Below are positions 27,011 to 38,118 of a stretch of 64,000 nucleotides of DNA, in pieces. The DNA comes from Bacteroidota bacterium (GTDB taxonomy: Bacteria > Bacteroidota > Bacteroidia > Cytophagales > Cyclobacteriaceae): positions 124,001 through 188,000 of the forward strand of contig JAFDYU010000008.1 in the NCBI GenBank assembly GCA_018267285.1, read 5' to 3'. A program made the translations under genes and the position numbers. The notes under the pieces were generated by a model. It did no database searches. It saw nothing but the letters and a program-made list of their open reading frames with translations, and was not told the DNA's origin. Numbering within the stretch: the first letter of the stretch is position 1; each line of letters opens with the position of its first letter.

Positions 27011-28180
27011 TTGAAGAACAACTTGCAAACAAAAAAACACATCGCCATCCTCGGCTCTACCGGCTCTATCGGCACACAAGCACTGGGGGTAATAGCAGCG
27101 CATCCGGAAAAATTTGAGGTAGAGGTGCTTACGGCACAAAACAATGCTGAGTTGCTGATTGAACAAGCGAAAATATTCAAGCCCAATGCCGTTGTTATTG
27201 CCAACGAAGATTTTTACGAAAAAGTGAAATCGGCTTTGATTCCGCTTGATATAAAAGTCTTTGTCGGAGAAAATGCACTGGCTTCGGTAGTGCAAATGGA
27301 TTCCATCGATTTGGTGTTAACCGCGCTCGTGGGCTTTTCCGGATTGAAGCCCACCATTAATGCCATTGAAGCCGGAAAAAATATTGCCCTCGCCAACAAA
27401 GAAACGTTGGTTGTGGCCGGTGAATTGATAACCCAATTAGCTCAACGGAAAGGCGTAAATATTTATCCGGTAGATTCCGAACACTCGGCTATTTTTCAGT
27501 GTATTGTGGGTGAGTTTCAAAATCCAATCGAAAAAATAATTCTTACCGCATCGGGCGGGCCGTTTCGCGGAAAGAAAAAAGAAGAATTAATAAACATCAC
27601 GAAAGCCCAGGCACTCAAGCACCCCAACTGGAACATGGGCGCAAAAGTGACCATCGACTCGGCCACGCTCATGAACAAAGGTTTGGAGGTGATCGAGGCA
27701 AAATGGCTTTTTGGCCTGCGTGCCGACCAGATTGACGTGATCGTTCATCCGCAATCCATCATCCATTCGTTGGTGCAGTTTCAGGATAGCTCCGTAAAAG
27801 CGCAACTCGGCCTGCCCGATATGCGTTTGCCCATCCAGTTTGCGTTGGGGTTTCCCGAACGATTGAAATCAGATTTTCCTCGTTTCGATTTTTCAAAATA
27901 CCCATCGCTTACTTTTGAAAAGCCCGATACCGAAACTTTTCGTAATCTTGCGCTTTCGTTCGAGGCACTAAGCCGTGGTGGAAACGCCCCGTGCGTGCTC
28001 AATGCAGCAAATGAGATTGCCGTAGCGGAATTTTTAAATGAAAAAATAGGTTTTCTGGAAATGACGGAGGTAGTAGAACAGTGTTTGGAAAAAATGGATT
28101 TCACAGCAAAACCTACACTTGACGATTATTTGCAAACGGATAAAGAAACAAGAATTAAAGCAAAAGAATTGATTCAGTGA
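27011..28180 (+). CDS. dxr: 1-deoxy-D-xylulose 5-phosphate reductoisomerase
   Basis: The second enzyme of the MEP isoprenoid pathway; it turns DXP into MEP with NADPH in the cytoplasm. The NADPH loop IAILGSTGSIGTQALG is at the N-terminus. The metal and substrate site includes PVDSEHSAIFQ, ASGGPFR and KVTIDSATLMNKGLEVIEAKWLF, and later NAANEIAV. From the TTG at 27011 the protein has 389 residues, the usual size. A TTG at 26978 would add 11 residues but lies before a likely -7 box (26992-26999), so the shorter form is preferred. rseP follows 70 bases later on the same strand, a common pairing. Confidence 0.95.
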   Translation: MKNNLQTKKHIAILGSTGSIGTQALGVIAAHPEKFEVEVLTAQNNAELLIEQAKIFKPNAVVIANEDFYEKVKSALIPLDIKVFVGENALASVVQMDSIDLVLTALVGFSGLKPTINAIEAGKNIALANKETLVVAGELITQLAQRKGVNIYPVDSEHSAIFQCIVGEFQNPIEKIILTASGGPFRGKKKEELINITKAQALKHPNWNMGAKVTIDSATLMNKGLEVIEAKWLFGLRADQIDVIVHPQSIIHSLVQFQDSSVKAQLGLPDMRLPIQFALGFPERLKSDFPRFDFSKYPSLTFEKPDTETFRNLALSFEALSRGGNAPCVLNAANEIAVAEFLNEKIGFLEMTEVVEQCLEKMDFTAKPTLDDYLQTDKETRIKAKELIQ

Positions 28181-28250
28181 TTCGGCAATGTACTGATTGA
28201 ACTGAATTAATGAACGAATTAACAAATTAGAAAATCAACGAATTAGAATT

Positions 28251-29594
28251 ATGGAAGGATTGATCATGACGGCCCAGCTTTTGTTAAGCCTCTCAATTTT
28301 GATTGTGGCGCACGAGTGGGGTCATTTTTTTGCAGCCCGAACGTTTAAAATCAAGGTGGAGAAATTTTACCTCTTCTTCGATTTCCTCTTCCCCATGGCC
28401 AACGTTATGAATTTTTCGCTTTTCAAAACCAAAAAAGGAGATACCGAATATGGTGTGGGTTGGTTTCCGCTGGGTGGCTATGTAAAAATTGCCGGCATGG
28501 TAGACGAGAGCATGGACAAAGAACAGATGAAACTGCCCGCACAGCCGTGGGAGTTTCGCGCCAAGCCGGCCTGGCAGCGGCTCATTGTGATGCTCGGAGG
28601 AATCATCGTGAATGTGATTGCCGGTGTTTTGATTTTTATCGGCATGGCCTATTTTATTGGAGACCGATACATTCTGAACGATTACGTGAACACACACGGT
28701 GGCGTGCAGTCGATGGAAATCGGCCAACAATTGGGCATACAAACGGGCGATAAGATTATTAAGATTAACGGCAAACCCTTTGAGTACTTTGACGAAATCA
28801 CCAAAACAGATGTATTGCTTTCGCAAAATTCATCGTACACGGTTTTGCGAGGCGATAAAGAAATTGAAATAGCTGTGCCCGAAAATTTTGTTGAGAAGTT
28901 TTCAAAAAAAGAATCGCTCGGTAAATTTTTGTTGCCGCGCAGGGAGTTGGTTATAGATTTTGTGGCAAAAGATTCGATAGCCGGAAAAATAGGTTTGATG
29001 CCGGGCGATCGTGTAATTGAAGTGGAAGGAAAACCGGTTTTTTATTTTGACGAACTGCGAAGCGGCATTGAAAGCCGGAAAGGCGATTCGCTTTCGTTTA
29101 AAATAAAACGTGGCGAACAAGTGCTTTCGTTTAACGAATATTTTAAAGGTCACATCAATATTGGATTTTCAGTAGCTGCACCTATCGGTATTGAAAAAAC
29201 AGTGACCTATTCGCTCGGTCAATCTATTTTGATCGGCCCCGGCCGGGCGTTCGATGTAATTATTGTTCAGGTAAAGGCAATCGGTAAAATGATTCGGGGC
29301 GACATCAGTTTTAAAAACTCGGTGTCCGGCCCCATCGGTATGGCAAAAATGTACGGAGGCACCTGGAACTGGGAACGCTTCTGGCGCATGACCGGCCTGA
29401 TCTCCATGGCTCTTGCGTTTATGAACTTATTGCCGATTCCGGGATTGGATGGAGGCTATACAATGTTCTTGTTGTATGAGATGGTAACCGGCCGCGAGCC
29501 CAACGAAAAGATTTTTGAAAACGCCCTGAAAGTAGGGATGGCCATACTACTTGCGCTGATGGCCTTTGCTATTTTCAATGACATTTTGAAATAG
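28251..29594 (+). CDS. rseP: site-2 metalloprotease RseP
   Basis: A 447-residue inner-membrane zinc protease of the RseP/S2P family, which cuts anti-sigma factors and other membrane proteins within the membrane. The active site HEWGH is at about residues 22-26 and the second metal site LLPIPGLDGG at about residues 394-403. Two PDZ-like domains lie between: GIQTGDKIIKINGKPFEYFDE and GLMPGDRVIEVEGKPVFYFDE. It follows dxr, as in many bacteria. The two ECF sigma systems in this window have membrane anti-sigma candidates that could be substrates (inference). The ATG at 28251 places the catalytic helix close to the N-terminus, as in the family. Confidence 0.95.
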   Translation: MEGLIMTAQLLLSLSILIVAHEWGHFFAARTFKIKVEKFYLFFDFLFPMANVMNFSLFKTKKGDTEYGVGWFPLGGYVKIAGMVDESMDKEQMKLPAQPWEFRAKPAWQRLIVMLGGIIVNVIAGVLIFIGMAYFIGDRYILNDYVNTHGGVQSMEIGQQLGIQTGDKIIKINGKPFEYFDEITKTDVLLSQNSSYTVLRGDKEIEIAVPENFVEKFSKKESLGKFLLPRRELVIDFVAKDSIAGKIGLMPGDRVIEVEGKPVFYFDELRSGIESRKGDSLSFKIKRGEQVLSFNEYFKGHINIGFSVAAPIGIEKTVTYSLGQSILIGPGRAFDVIIVQVKAIGKMIRGDISFKNSVSGPIGMAKMYGGTWNWERFWRMTGLISMALAFMNLLPIPGLDGGYTMFLLYEMVTGREPNEKIFENALKVGMAILLALMAFAIFNDILK

Positions 29595-29608
29595 ATTAGT
29601 TCGGTGCT

Positions 29609-30463
29609 TTAATCTGCATCGAAGCAAAACTCTTTTAAATAATCTTCGGCATCGTCTTCGCCTGCATCAAAAGCTTTGCGCAGGCAACGGCAACCTTCGT
29701 CCATTTTTTTCGATTGCACCAACGCCATGCCTTTGTACAAAAGGGCTGCGGAATTATTCGAGTCAACACGAAGCGCAAGGTTTGCGTACTTCAGGGCAAG
29801 GCCATAATTTTCGTCTTCCACACAAAAAGCACTTGCGTAAACGTAAGCGGTAACAAAATTTACATCTAAAACAATGGCGTTGTTGAGGCATATCAGCGCA
29901 CTGTCGGCTTTCCCGATCGAGCGGTAAGCCAAAGCAAGATTGGTTTCTACTTCTGCATCGTCATTAAATTTTTTTGAAAAGAGAAAATCAGTTATGGCAT
30001 TTTCAAATTCGTTTTTCGATAGCAGGAGGGAGCCTCGCCAATAAACTAACTGCGGGTTTGTGTTTCCCAGTTCAATGGCTTTTTGTAAATCAATCAACTG
30101 ATTGTCGATATCTTCTTTGTGTCTGTAGATCAACGCGCGGAGTATCCGCGGTTTGGGGTTTTCCGGAAACTCATTGATGTACCGGGTTACATCTGCAAGC
30201 GCGCGGTCTAAATCTTCGGCACTATAATAACTTAGGGCCCGTTTGTACAGAATTTTGTAGTCCTCTTTTTCTTTGAGTTGAGAAGCTTCAATGACTTTAG
30301 TATAGAGCGCGGCTGCCCCCAAAAAATCCTGATGATTTAATAACGTATCTGCCTGGCTTTCCCATTGTGCACGTTGATCTTGCGCCTGAGCGACAGTGCA
30401 ACTAAAAACAACGGCCAGCAGGCCAATTATTTTATGCGCTTGCCGAGGCTTTGTTGCGCTCAC
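29609..30463 (-). CDS. exported TPR protein
   Basis: A 284-residue protein with a signal peptide ([18 protein letters not shown], about residues 11-28) and at least five TPR repeats over the rest. Examples are YSAEDLDRALADVTRYINEFPENPKPR, shortened here to LDRALADVTRYI, and later DSALICLNNAIVLDVN. A C-terminal CRCLRKAFDAGEDDAEDY gives a Cys pair. TPRs bind partner proteins; the partner is unknown. The GTG start at 30463 lies 32 bases inside the end of typA on the same strand, so the two are probably cotranscribed. rseP converges with a 14-base gap. Confidence 0.7.
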   Translation of the reverse strand: MSATKPRQAHKIIGLLAVVFSCTVAQAQDQRAQWESQADTLLNHQDFLGAAALYTKVIEASQLKEKEDYKILYKRALSYYSAEDLDRALADVTRYINEFPENPKPRILRALIYRHKEDIDNQLIDLQKAIELGNTNPQLVYWRGSLLLSKNEFENAITDFLFSKKFNDDAEVETNLALAYRSIGKADSALICLNNAIVLDVNFVTAYVYASAFCVEDENYGLALKYANLALRVDSNNSAALLYKGMALVQSKKMDEGCRCLRKAFDAGEDDAEDYLKEFCFDAD

Positions 30464-32255
30464 GCTTACGGTCGTTTTCGTTCAGGTATATTTTTCTTAA
30501 GCGGATAGACTTAGGCGTTACTTCAACATACTCGTCCGATTGAATGTATTCCAGTGCTTCTTCAAGAGAAAACTTCACTGCGGGAGCAATGCGCATTTTT
30601 TCGTCTGCACCCGAGGCGCGCATGTTGGTAAGTTTTTTTGTCTTGGTTACGTTAATCACCAAATCACCGGAGCGACTGTGCTCACCAATTACCTGTCCTT
30701 CATAGATTGGTTCACTGGGGTCAATAAAAAACTTTCCGCGGTCTTGCAGGTTGTGCAAACTGTACGGAATGGCTTCGCCCACCTCCATGCTGATCAAGGA
30801 ACCGTTTATCCTTCCGGGAATTTCTCCTTTGTAAGGTTGATAATCTTTGAAGCGGTGAGTCACCACAGCTTCACCGGCTGTTACGTTCATCAGATAATTT
30901 CTCAAACCGATGATACCCCGGGCGGGCATCTCAAATTTTAAAATCATTCGGTCGCCTTTAGGTTCCATGTTTTTCATCTCACCCCTGCGCATTGATACAG
31001 TCTCGATGGCTTTTCCGGCAACATTTTCCGGTAAGTCGATCGTTAATTCTTCAATCGGTTCGCATTTCACGCCATCTATTTCTCTGATGATTACTTGCGG
31101 CTGTCCGATTTGTAGTTCATATCCTTCTCTGCGCATCGTTTCAATCAACACCGACAAGTGGAGCACACCGCGGCCAAATACCATGAAGCTATCGGCAGAG
31201 CCGGTATCGCCAACACGAAGTGCTAAATTCTTTTCTAATTCTTTGTCCAACCTTTCTTTGATGTGGCGCGAGGTAACAAACTTTCCTTCTTTTCCATAAA
31301 AAGGTGAAGTGTTGATGGTGAAGAGCATGCTCATGGTTGGCTCATCGATGGCAATGGATTTCAATGCTTCCGGCTTATCGATATCGGCAACGGTGTCGCC
31401 AATTTCAAAACCTTCGAGCCCTACGAGGGCGCAGATTTCTCCGGCTTTTACTTCTTCCATTTTCTTTTTCTCGAAACCTTCAAACACGTAAACTTCTTTT
31501 ACGCGCGTTTTTACAATCGCTCCGGAGTCGCGTTTCACCAAGGCAACCGGCTGGCCTGCTTTGATGGTTCCGCGCTGTACACGCCCGATGGCCACCCGCC
31601 CGATGTACGAAGAATATTCAAGGGAGGTGATCATCAGTTGAGTGGCACCTTCCGAAACTTTAGGCGCAGGAATATGTTCGATCACCCCTTCGATCAACGC
31701 ATTGATGTCGGTGGTTGGGGTTTTCCAATCTTTGCTCATCCAGCCTTGTTTGGCCGAACCATAATATGTGGGGAAATCCAATTGATCTTCATTCGCGTCA
31801 AGCGCAAACATCAATTCAAAAACTTGTTCGTGCACTTCGTCCGGGGTGCAATTTTTTTTATCTACTTTATTGATCACCACGATGGGCTTCAGGCCCAGTT
31901 GCAATGCTTTTTGCAGTACGAAACGAGTCTGCGGCATGGGCCCTTCAAAGGCATCCACCAAGAGCAGACAGCCATCGGCCATATTCAACACACGCTCTAC
32001 TTCTCCGCCAAAGTCGCTGTGGCCCGGTGTGTCGATTACATTGATTTTATAGTCTTTGTAGCGTACGGAAACATTTTTTGCCAAAATGGTGATGCCCCGC
32101 TCGCGCTCCAAGTCGTTACTGTCCATAATCAGCTCACCGGGATTTTCGTGGTCTTTGAAAAGATGACCTGCGTGCAAAAGCTTGTCGACCAGCGTAGTTT
32201 TGCCATGGTCAACGTGTGCAATAATGGCGATGTTCCGGATTTTGCTGACTTCCAT
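30432..32255 (-). CDS. typA: ribosome-associated GTPase TypA/BipA
   Basis: A 607-residue translational GTPase. The G1 motif is [14 protein letters not shown] near residue 13, G3 is [20 protein letters not shown], and G4 is VINKVDKK. The EF-G-like domains III and V and the TypA-specific C-terminal domain ([19 protein letters not shown], then [12 protein letters not shown]) follow. It helps assembly of the large ribosomal subunit, mainly in cold or stress. Length and motif order match the family. The divergent gene is the palmitoyltransferase-like gene 245 bases away; a TPR gene overlaps its 3' end. Confidence 0.97.
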   Translation of the reverse strand: MEVSKIRNIAIIAHVDHGKTTLVDKLLHAGHLFKDHENPGELIMDSNDLERERGITILAKNVSVRYKDYKINVIDTPGHSDFGGEVERVLNMADGCLLLVDAFEGPMPQTRFVLQKALQLGLKPIVVINKVDKKNCTPDEVHEQVFELMFALDANEDQLDFPTYYGSAKQGWMSKDWKTPTTDINALIEGVIEHIPAPKVSEGATQLMITSLEYSSYIGRVAIGRVQRGTIKAGQPVALVKRDSGAIVKTRVKEVYVFEGFEKKKMEEVKAGEICALVGLEGFEIGDTVADIDKPEALKSIAIDEPTMSMLFTINTSPFYGKEGKFVTSRHIKERLDKELEKNLALRVGDTGSADSFMVFGRGVLHLSVLIETMRREGYELQIGQPQVIIREIDGVKCEPIEELTIDLPENVAGKAIETVSMRRGEMKNMEPKGDRMILKFEMPARGIIGLRNYLMNVTAGEAVVTHRFKDYQPYKGEIPGRINGSLISMEVGEAIPYSLHNLQDRGKFFIDPSEPIYEGQVIGEHSRSGDLVINVTKTKKLTNMRASGADEKMRIAPAVKFSLEEALEYIQSDEYVEVTPKSIRLRKIYLNENDRKRERNKASASA

Positions 32256-32378
32256 AATCTAAAAAATAGGTTTTTTTAATTTTGAGGGCGCAAAGATAAG
32301 CATATTTGGATGCGCCAGCGCACGTTAGCAAAAACACTGCTACGAAAGGATATTTTGCAGCGGAGTTTGTATTAAAAT

Positions 32379-32407
32379 ATTGTTATGTAATCTTTTTTTT
32401 ACCTTTG
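32379..32407 (+). promoter_or_regulatory. candidate Bacteroidota promoter for the palmitoyltransferase-like gene
   Basis: TACCTTTG at 32400-32407 is a full match to the -7 consensus TAnnTTTG. ATTG at 32379-32382 is a weaker match to the -33 TTTG, with a 17-base spacing, slightly short. It lies 94 bases before the ATG. Confidence 0.4.
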
Positions 32408-32500
32408 CGGCTAAAATCTCACATAAATTCATCGAATTAAAACAATTTGAGCAGATTTAGAGCACATAGCACCGATTTTAACACTTTAAAAATATAAGCA

Positions 32501-33754
32501 ATGGTTGATTTATTCGAAAAACTGCGCATGGACGAAGGCCCTTTGGCTAAGTACTCTCACTTACCCGATGACTATTTTTTCTTCCCCAAATTGGAAGGAG
32601 AGATTGGCCCGCACATGACCTTCAACGGTAAAAAGGTTCTCAACTGGAGCTTGAACAACTACCTCGGCTTAGCCAACCACCCCGAAGTACGCAAGGCAGA
32701 TGCAGATGCTGCCGCGCAATTCGGCCTTGCATCTCCGATGGGCGCGCGCATGATGAGCGGTAACTCGGTGCACCACCTTGAACTGGAAAAACAACTTGCC
32801 GACTTTGTGAAGAAAGAAGATGTGATGTTGCTCAACTACGGCTATCAGGGAGTTCTGTCAATTATTGATGCACTGGTTGATCGCAAGGATGTTATCGTTT
32901 ACGATGCCGAGTCTCATGCATGTATTATAGACGGTGTTCGCCTGCACATGGGCAAGCGTTTTGTGTTTGCACACAACAATATGGAGAATTTTGAAAAGCA
33001 ACTCCAGCGCGCCACAAAACTTGCCAATGAAACCGGAGGCGGCATTTTGGTAATTACCGAAGGAGTTTTTGGCATGAGCGGAAACATGGGCGATTTGAAA
33101 GGAATTGTGGAGTTGAAGAAGAAGTACAACTTCCGCTTGTTTGTTGACGATGCACATGGTTTTGGTACGATGGGCCCCACCGGAGCAGGAGTGGGCGAAG
33201 AACAAGGTGTGCAAGATCAGGTTGACCTGTATTTTTCAACCTTTGCCAAATCAATGGCCAGCATCGGAGCCTTTGTGGCAGGCGATAAAAAAATATTAAA
33301 ATTTTTACGCTACAGTGTACGCTCTCAAATTTATGCGAAGTCATTGCCCATGCCATTGGTGATTGGCGCGTTAAAGCGACTGGAACTGGTGAAAAAACAC
33401 CCGGAGTTCAGGTCCGACTTAATGAAGATCATGAGTGAGATTAAGGGTGGCTTAAAGGAAAGAGGCTTTGCAATTAACGAAACACAAACCCCTCCAACAC
33501 CTGTGCTCTTTAAAGGAGGCGTGGGCGAGGCCGCCAATATGAGCATGGATTTGCGTGAGAACTACGGCATTTTCTGCTCGGTGGTGATCTACCCGGTAGT
33601 ACCCAAAGATGTGATTATGTTCAGAATCATCCCTACTGCGGCTCACACTACCAAAGATGTAAACGAGACCTTAACCGCGTTTTCTGCCTTAAAAACGAAG
33701 CTTGATAGTGGTTTTTACCGCAAAGAAGAGTTGGTAAGCGTTACGAAATTTTAA
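32501..33754 (+). CDS. PLP-dependent alpha-oxoamine synthase, serine palmitoyltransferase-like
   Basis: A 417-residue class II aminotransferase-fold enzyme of the alpha-oxoamine synthase family. Motifs include NWSLNNYLGLANHPEV, SPMGARMMSGNSVHHLELE, the Asp/His set VDDAHGFGTMGPTGAG, and the PLP lysine in STFAKSMASIGAF near residue 250. Relatives join serine (sphingolipids), cysteate (sulfonolipids) or glycine to an acyl group. In Bacteroidota the close homologues are usually called serine palmitoyltransferase. Some Cytophagales use a related enzyme for capnine-type sulfonolipids, and the sequence alone does not decide. It has its own likely promoter and is followed by the Hc1-like gene. Confidence 0.85.
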   Translation: MVDLFEKLRMDEGPLAKYSHLPDDYFFFPKLEGEIGPHMTFNGKKVLNWSLNNYLGLANHPEVRKADADAAAQFGLASPMGARMMSGNSVHHLELEKQLADFVKKEDVMLLNYGYQGVLSIIDALVDRKDVIVYDAESHACIIDGVRLHMGKRFVFAHNNMENFEKQLQRATKLANETGGGILVITEGVFGMSGNMGDLKGIVELKKKYNFRLFVDDAHGFGTMGPTGAGVGEEQGVQDQVDLYFSTFAKSMASIGAFVAGDKKILKFLRYSVRSQIYAKSLPMPLVIGALKRLELVKKHPEFRSDLMKIMSEIKGGLKERGFAINETQTPPTPVLFKGGVGEAANMSMDLRENYGIFCSVVIYPVVPKDVIMFRIIPTAAHTTKDVNETLTAFSALKTKLDSGFYRKEELVSVTKF

Positions 33755-33842
33755 ATAAAGTGGGTTTTTGACTTGTTTTTGAAGGCTTTTTTTTAATTTG
33801 GCATAACAAAGGACCCAATTTTTAAAACTAAACTGTATAAAA

Positions 33843-34022
33843 ATGAAAAAATTCGAAGAACTGAAAGCTTTGATTGCCACTATCGAAGGCGATGCCGACA
33901 AATTTTACAACAAAGCAAATAGTGCAGCAGGCACGCGTTTACGCAAAGGAATGCAGGATTTGAAAAACATTGCTCAGCAGATCCGCTCTGAAGTTCAAGA
34001 TTTGAAAAACAAAGAGAAATAA
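33843..34022 (+). CDS. histone H1-like Hc1-type small protein
   Basis: A 59-residue protein: MKKFEELKALIATIEGD, then KFYNKANSAAGTRLRKGM and QDLKNIAQQIRSEVQDLKN. This helical, charged pattern (FEGDADKFYxKxNxAAGTRxRK) is typical of the short Hc1-like proteins of Bacteroidota, named for the chlamydial histone H1-like protein. They are presumed nucleoid-associated DNA-binding proteins. Net charge is only mildly basic, unlike chlamydial Hc1. The ATG at 33843 follows an AT-rich leader. A strong hairpin terminator lies 22 bases after the stop. Confidence 0.8.
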   Translation: MKKFEELKALIATIEGDADKFYNKANSAAGTRLRKGMQDLKNIAQQIRSEVQDLKNKEK

Positions 34023-34043
34023 TCTAACGACATTACTTTTTAA

Positions 34044-34076
34044 ACAAAAGAGGCAGCTTTTTGCTGCCTCTTTTGT
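34044..34076. terminator. bidirectional intrinsic terminator between the Hc1-like gene and dapA
   Basis: The 14-bp perfect stem (arms 34044-34057 and 34063-34076, core AGAGGCAGC) has a five-T loop. A T-rich stretch follows on the plus strand, and A-rich sequence on the left gives a T-run on the minus strand. It serves the convergent Hc1-like gene and dapA. Confidence 0.88.
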
Positions 34077-34098
34077 TTTGAACCTTATCAGGGTTAGC

Positions 34099-34962
34099 TC
34101 ATAACGCCACCTTATTGATTTTCTTTTGCAAAGCGGCCGAGGCATCAACCATAGGCAAGCGCACGTGTGGTTTGCAAACACTCATCAAACTCAGCAGATA
34201 TTTTACGCCCACCGGGTTTCCCTCTTCATACATCGGGCCGTTGATTTCCAAAAGCCTGAAAACTTCTGTTGCAGCTTTTAAATAATTACCTGCACTTGCA
34301 TAGGCCGTCATATTTTTGAATACTACCGGGTAAGCATTGGCCAGAACTGAAATCACGCCAACACCTCCCACAGAATAAATAGGCACAGTGAGCAGGTCAT
34401 CGCCCGAGATGAGCAAAAAGCTTTTCGGCTTTCCTTTTGCAATCTTCATGCACTGCTCCAGGTTTCCGGAGGCTTCCTTCACACCCACGATGTTATTGTG
34501 TTTAGCTAATCGGAGGGTTGTCTCAGCCGTAATGTTGGAAGATGTGCGGCCGGGCACATTGTACAAAATAATTGGCCGCGGACTGAGGTCAGCTATTTTT
34601 TTGAAATGCTGATAAATGCCCTCTTGCGATGGCTTGTTGTAATACGGGCTTACCGAAAGGATTGCCGTAACACCTTTCAAATCGGTGGAATGAATTTCTT
34701 CAATCACTGCATCGGTGTTGTTGCCTCCGATGCCGTAAACAAGGGGGAGTTTCTTGGGGTTGTTCTTCAAAACAAAACTCAACACTTCTTTTTTTTCATC
34801 TTTGGTCACGGTGGCCGATTCGCCCGTGGTGCCCATCACCACATAATAATCTACTCCCTTGGCCGTGTGTGCCAATAATTTTTTTAGCGAAAGAAAATCG
34901 ATCGCACCTTCCGAATCGAATGGTGTAACGAGGGCAACACCGGTGCCGGTCAGTTTTTTCAT
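34099..34962 (-). CDS. dapA: 4-hydroxy-tetrahydrodipicolinate synthase
   Basis: A 287-residue TIM-barrel aldolase that condenses pyruvate and aspartate semialdehyde in lysine and diaminopimelate synthesis. The threonine pair is in MGTTGESAT near residue 44. The catalytic tyrosine is in ILYNVPGRT near residue 133 and the Schiff-base lysine in GVKEASGN near residue 161. It works in the cytoplasm as a tetramer. Its ATG overlaps the stop of the upstream DUF6913-like gene by 4 bases, so they are likely translated together. A two-sided terminator follows the gene. Confidence 0.95.
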   Translation of the reverse strand: MKKLTGTGVALVTPFDSEGAIDFLSLKKLLAHTAKGVDYYVVMGTTGESATVTKDEKKEVLSFVLKNNPKKLPLVYGIGGNNTDAVIEEIHSTDLKGVTAILSVSPYYNKPSQEGIYQHFKKIADLSPRPIILYNVPGRTSSNITAETTLRLAKHNNIVGVKEASGNLEQCMKIAKGKPKSFLLISGDDLLTVPIYSVGGVGVISVLANAYPVVFKNMTAYASAGNYLKAATEVFRLLEINGPMYEEGNPVGVKYLLSLMSVCKPHVRLPMVDASAALQKKINKVAL

Positions 34963-35459
34963 TTTAATTGTTTGGTGTAGTTGTACATGCTTTCAATCAA
35001 ACCTTTGTTGGTGCCGTTTTGTTCGATCATCATTTCAAAGAAGGGCTCATCTTCTTCAAAATGCCTGCCCACCCGGCAACGCGCCTTACTTGAGGCGAGA
35101 AGGAACAATGCCATGGGGTTAGGCTCACGGTCGATGTAAAACAAATAATCGAAAGGTGTGTCGGAAAATTTTTGTGCTAAAGCAGAATTGATTTTTCCCC
35201 AGAAGGTAAGATCCTTGATGGTGAAGAAATCGAACATGAACTCATAGTTTTCTTTTTTCAAAGGAAGGTATTCCAAAACTTGAACCTTTTTTCCATCGTT
35301 TTCAAGTTTGTGAATAAACTCTTTGATGTCGAGGTGTTTTTGTTTGTCTTCAACACTGAACATGATGCCGATGCTTGCGGCTTGTGTGTACGGAAGGCTT
35401 GCACGTAAACTTTCGTTTTTTTTAAGTGCATTGCGCGTACGCATCCGCAGGAAGTTCAT
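34959..35459 (-). CDS. DUF6913-like conserved hypothetical protein
   Basis: A 166-residue protein from ATG 35459 (a GTG 9 bases earlier is also possible). It begins with a basic helix (FLRMRTRNALKKN), then IGIMFSVEDKQKHLDIKEFI, VQVLEYLPLKKENYEF, LTFWGKINS, FDYLFYIDREPNPMALFLLASSKARCRVGRH... and a C-terminal helix. The pattern fits a small conserved Bacteroidota family that I recall as DUF6913. No function is known. Translational overlap with dapA and closeness to ligA suggest a housekeeping role, but no motif shows an activity. Confidence 0.6.
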   Translation of the reverse strand: MNFLRMRTRNALKKNESLRASLPYTQAASIGIMFSVEDKQKHLDIKEFIHKLENDGKKVQVLEYLPLKKENYEFMFDFFTIKDLTFWGKINSALAQKFSDTPFDYLFYIDREPNPMALFLLASSKARCRVGRHFEEDEPFFEMMIEQNGTNKGLIESMYNYTKQLK

Positions 35460-35545
35460 TTTAAACACTGGAATGATTTTTTAATTTTGGCCCCGAAGGC
35501 TCTGGCAAAAATACAGAAACGCCATTAACGAATAACCATGGGCGG

Positions 35546-37558
<2,013 letters not shown>

Positions 37559-37590
37559 TCAAAATTAATTGAAAGTGAAAATTAATAAAT

Positions 37591-37893
37591 CTACCAGTAC
37601 TTTACTTCAATCTCGTAAAGATCCTTCCATTCCGGATTCAGTGAATTAATTAAATTAATTTTCTTTTGTCTTGAACCACCCTTTAATTTTTTTTCGAAAT
37701 CGATGGCTTCCTCGATAGAAGTAAAACTTTCATGATAGACCAACTTATGCAGATTGTAACGAGCCGTAAAACTTTTAGGATAAAAATTTTCTTTATGCTC
37801 AAGAACACGACCCGGTAAATTTGAAGTAACGCCAATATAAAGTGTGGTATTATTCTTATTTGTCATAATATAAATTGTTCCTCCTCTGGTCAT
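37591..37893 (-). CDS. GIY-YIG nuclease-superfamily protein
   Basis: A 100-residue protein that is almost entirely a GIY-YIG domain: the motif is GTIYIMTNKNNTTLYIGVTS, then LPGRVLEHKE, the Arg in SFTARYNLHKL and the Glu in FTSIEEAIDFEKKLKG. These match the UvrC/YhbQ-like small family that is often present in many copies in Bacteroidota genomes. Nuclease activity is expected from conserved residues but the target is unknown. These small genes behave like scattered accessory genes, and this one lies next to a 200-bp palindromic repeat. The ATG at 37893 gives a short, family-typical N-terminus (MTRGGTIYIM). Confidence 0.9.
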   Translation of the reverse strand: MTRGGTIYIMTNKNNTTLYIGVTSNLPGRVLEHKENFYPKSFTARYNLHKLVYHESFTSIEEAIDFEKKLKGGSRQKKINLINSLNPEWKDLYEIEVKYW

Positions 37894-37917
37894 ACCCCAA
37901 AATTAAAAAAAGTAGTG

Positions 37918-38117
37918 CGTCATTGCGAAGGAGGAACGACTGAAGCAATCTTTTAAAATAATAGAGTTTGCTTCGCTATTACTTGCCATGACGATTAAAA
38001 AGATTGGTCGTCACTGCAAGCGCCAGCACTAGGTTGTGTAAAGGAGCGAAGTAGTCTTGTTTAAAACTAAGGATTGCTTCACGCCTTCGCACATGCTTTG
38101 CTTCGTTCGCAATGACG
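37918..38117. repeat. 200-bp palindromic intergenic element (REP/MITE-like)
   Basis: The ends are exact inverted repeats, CGTCATTGCG at 37918-37927 and CGCAATGACG at 38108-38117. Inside lie further matching inverted words (TGAAGCAATC with GATTGCTTCA). The inside also holds partly degenerate copies of the same words, which suggests nested insertions. It has no open frame. The ends match the widespread GTCATTGCGA type of intergenic repeat. Confidence 0.75.
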
Positions 38118-38118
38118 T

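Noticed and set aside
28293-28826. Minus-strand frame of 177 codons opposite rseP
   Set aside because: Antisense to a certain protease gene; composition is odd (many His, Lys, Phe) and no family is recognisable.
31638-32279. Plus-strand frame of 213 codons opposite typA
   Set aside because: It lies wholly on the other strand of a certain TypA gene and has no signal, domain or start context. It is a by-product of typA codon use.
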